Shown here: in pieces, positions 14,564 through 15,791 of the stretch
Numbering within the stretch: the stretch's first letter is position 1
How the letters are laid out: each line of letters begins with the position of its first letter
Origin: UBA1151 sp963579925
GTDB lineage: Bacteria > Chloroflexota > Dehalococcoidia > Lucifugimonadales > Lucifugimonadaceae
NCBI GenBank assembly: GCA_963579925.1
Contig: CAUZJA010000044.1
Location: forward strand, 1 to 15,791
Length of the DNA: 15,791 bases
Direction of reading: 5' to 3'
Program-made: the position numbers and the translations under genes
Notes under the pieces: generated by a model
What the model was told of the DNA's origin: nothing
Seen by the model: only the letters and a program-made list of their open reading frames with translations
Databases searched by the model: none

Positions 14564-15345
14564 ATGGTTTCCAACGTCCAGCCATCTGCAGTAGACGCTG
14601 AAGATCTGCGTTCACAGATTCAGGAAAAGTACGCCGAAGTGGCGGACAGCCCAGAAAAAGGCTTCCACTTCCACACCGGCACACTTCTGGCGAAGAAGCT
14701 CGGCTACCCCGATGCGGCCGTGGCACCGCTGCCCGCCAGCGCGGTTGACTCATTCGCCGGCACCGGCAATCCGTTCCAATTTGGCGACCTCAATCCCGGC
14801 GAGAACGTAATCGACGTCGGCTCCGGTGCAGGATTCGACTCACTCCAGGCCGCCCGACACGTTGGCGAATCTGGGCACGTCGTCGGCGTGGACATGACTG
14901 ACTCCATGCTCCGAGTGGCCACTGAAGGAGGCGTCACCGTTGGGCTAACCAACGTGGAGTTCAAGAAGGGTCTGCCGAAGAAATTCCAGTCAAAGATGGC
15001 TGGGCTGACGTAGTCATCAGCAACAGCGTAATCAACCTAACCCCGGATAAGACCACTGTGCTGAACGAGGTATCTCGCGTGCTCAAGCCCGGTGGACGGG
15101 TTCAGATCGGTGATATCGCGGTTGAGATCGAAGTACCCCAATCGGCCAAAGACGACCTCGAACTCTGGTCTGGCTGAATCGCCGGTGCTCTGCAGGATGC
15201 AGAGTGGGAATGGGTACTGACCAACGCAGGCTTCGTGAACATTGAAGGGGGTATGAGAATCGACGTATTCTCAGGCTCGGCACACGAGTCATCCGCCGCC
15301 AACTTCCTCACAAAAGGCGTCTCCTTCAAAGCCATCAAAAGCTAA
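14564..15345 (+). CDS. ArsM-like SAM methyltransferase, frameshifted, candidate selenoprotein
   Basis: Class I SAM-dependent methyltransferase resembling arsenite methyltransferases. ATG 14564 has GGTG 8 bases upstream; an in-frame TTG at 14537 is less likely. The first frame gives FHFHTGTLLAKKLGYP, FAGTGNPF, the SAM motif VIDVGSGAGFDS and GVDMTDSML, then falls out of frame and stops at 15011-15013. Re-reading G14974 (a -1 step, equal to one lost base) restores the family sequence GLAEEIPVKDGWADVVISNS, VINLTPDK and RVLKPGGRVQIGDIA. At 15175-15177 this frame has TGA, LELWSG-TGA-IAGAL, where the family has a conserved Cys. The frame then stays open through LTNAGFVNIEGGM to TAA 15345. The repaired length is about 260 aa, normal for the family. 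No Cys occurs elsewhere. A SECIS-like hairpin follows the TGA. It is either a selenoprotein with an indel or error, or a pseudogene. Confidence 0.75.
15186..15206 (+). promoter_or_regulatory. SECIS-like stem-loop after in-frame TGA
   Basis: CTCTGCA (15188-15194) pairs perfectly with TGCAGAG (15198-15204), extended by two G-U pairs (15187/15205, 15186/15206), around the loop GGA (15195-15197). The loop begins 17 nt after the TGA at 15175-15177. Bacterial SECIS elements have a short G-starting apical loop some 16-37 nt after the UGA; E. coli fdhF has a GCAGGTC-containing tip at about 18 nt, and here the tip reads GCAGGAT. The arms also encode family-like protein (AGALQDAEW), so the match is not free of coding constraint. 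Confidence 0.6.
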
Positions 15346-15473
15346 GGACAGCCACACCAAATCAACCAGTCCAGCGCCCGCGCTCAGTGTCCGTACGACA
15401 GGTACCGCTCTTACGCGCAGTGAAAGCCATCCTAATGATCTAAGCGCAATTATGCAGTTTGGGATGACGTTAG

Positions 15474-15546
15474 AGAGGGCGGTGATAGTGCGGTAAGCGG
15501 CGCGTGATCACCTAATTCCGCTTACTATGCGCGCACTATGCCCTCT
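15474..15546. repeat. Long imperfect inverted repeat (23 bp in three helices)
   Basis: Three perfect helices stack: AGAGGGC/GCCCTCT (15474-15480 with 15540-15546), ATAGTGCG/CGCACTAT (15485-15492 with 15532-15539) and GTAAGCGG/CCGCTTAC (15493-15500 with 15518-15525). There is a 4-nt bulge on the left (GGTG) and a 6-nt bulge on the right (TATGCG). The 17-nt loop holds the palindrome TGATCA. ACTATGC occurs twice in the right arm. No T-run follows on either strand, so it is not an ordinary terminator; a REP-like or MITE-like element is possible. Confidence 0.75.
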
Positions 15547-15578
15547 GAGTGCCGGTGGCATAAGTTGAGCGCTAGATG

Positions 15579-15634
15579 CCCGTCGGAAGATATTGAAGTC
15601 ATTGATGCTACTGACGGGAGAGGTTATTTTTCTT
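15579..15634 (+). terminator. Weak terminator-like element
   Basis: CCCGTC (15579-15584) pairs with GACGGG (15613-15618) across a 28-nt loop, followed by GAGAGGTTATTTTTCTTT. The T-tract is good but the stem is short and the loop long. It lies about 235 bp past the methyltransferase stop, so it is only a tentative call. Confidence 0.25.
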
Positions 15635-15791
15635 TGACCTGCCCCCCATAAACCGATCCAACTCTAGAGTTAGAGTTTCGGGGGTGACCTTGACCCCGTT
15701 TCCGCGCCACCTGAAGGGTTATTTTCCGGGCTTCATCCAGCTGCTGTGGCTCCTGCTTGTTGGGCCATCGCGAACCGGGTCGGATCCATCT
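15635..15791. mobile_element. Possible insertion-sequence end (IS3-like terminal repeat)
   Basis: TGACCTGCCCCCCA at 15635-15648 resembles the terminal inverted repeat of many IS3-family elements, which begin with TG and a C-run. The sequence just left of it does not share this character. From here to the window edge the composition shifts to a GC-rich stretch with short open frames on both strands (for example a plus frame from GTG 15683 open to the edge), none of which I can name. The other end, any target duplication and the transposase would lie outside the window. Confidence 0.35.

Larger units (their letters stand above)
15346..15791. other. Non-coding right end
   Basis: 446 bases with no credible gene on either strand; possible reading frames are short and lack ribosome-binding sites. 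It contains the long imperfect hairpin, the weak terminator-like element and the possible insertion-sequence end listed separately. The first 120 bases hold nothing I recognise. Confidence 0.6.

Noticed and set aside
14966..14990. Programmed -1 ribosomal frameshift in the methyltransferase
   Set aside because: No X-XXY-YYZ slippery heptamer in the correct frame near 14974; an indel or sequence error is simpler.
15474..15546. Integron attC site
   Set aside because: The flanking RYYYAAC/GTTRRRY core pair is not present in the required arrangement and no cassette gene or integrase is seen.
1..15791. CRISPR array or prophage genes
   Set aside because: No regularly spaced repeats of CRISPR length and no phage structural or integrase genes in the window.

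Overview
The window is about 15.8 kb of bacterial chromosome with moderate GC content. Nearly everything is on the minus strand. The gene content suggests Chloroflexota, perhaps a marine Dehalococcoidia or SAR202-like lineage. This is inferred from three things: a threonyl-tRNA synthetase that lacks the TGS domain, beta and beta-prime subunits with long acidic extensions, and a metabolic cassette of CocE hydrolase, quinone reductase and GDPD. There is no 16S rRNA to confirm it.

Reading in the minus direction from the right: (1) 14430-10842 is a compact metabolic cluster. It holds a CocE/NonD-type serine hydrolase, a zinc-free quinone-oxidoreductase-like dehydrogenase, a 29-codon ORF that overlaps the dehydrogenase by ATGA, and a glycerophosphodiester phosphodiesterase. 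Intergenic gaps are 27 bp or less, so it looks like one operon. (2) 10812-2216 is the core RNA polymerase operon: a clear TTGACA-N18-TAGAAT promoter, a roughly 150-nt leader with hairpins, rpoB, a 99-bp spacer with an 11-bp hairpin, rpoC, and a strong bipartite terminator. (3) 2122-2046 is tRNA-Val(GAC) with an encoded CCA, flanked on both sides by short tandem repeats of 11-bp period. (4) 2045-1775 is a structured non-coding leader, followed by thrS (1774-35).

On the plus strand, at the right end, lies an ArsM-like SAM methyltransferase (14564-15345). It is broken by a one-base frameshift near 14974. It also carries an in-frame TGA at 15175, exactly where the family has its conserved Cys in the G-C-I-A-G-A-L motif. 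A 7-9 bp stem with a GGA loop starts 17 nt after that TGA, in the geometry of a bacterial SECIS element. The gene is therefore a candidate selenoprotein whose only thiol or selenol residue would be that selenocysteine. The frameshift may be a sequence error or a real mutation.

The last 446 bases hold no convincing gene. They contain a 23-bp imperfect hairpin (15474-15546), a weak terminator-like element, and what looks like the terminal inverted repeat of an insertion sequence (from 15635) running out of the window.
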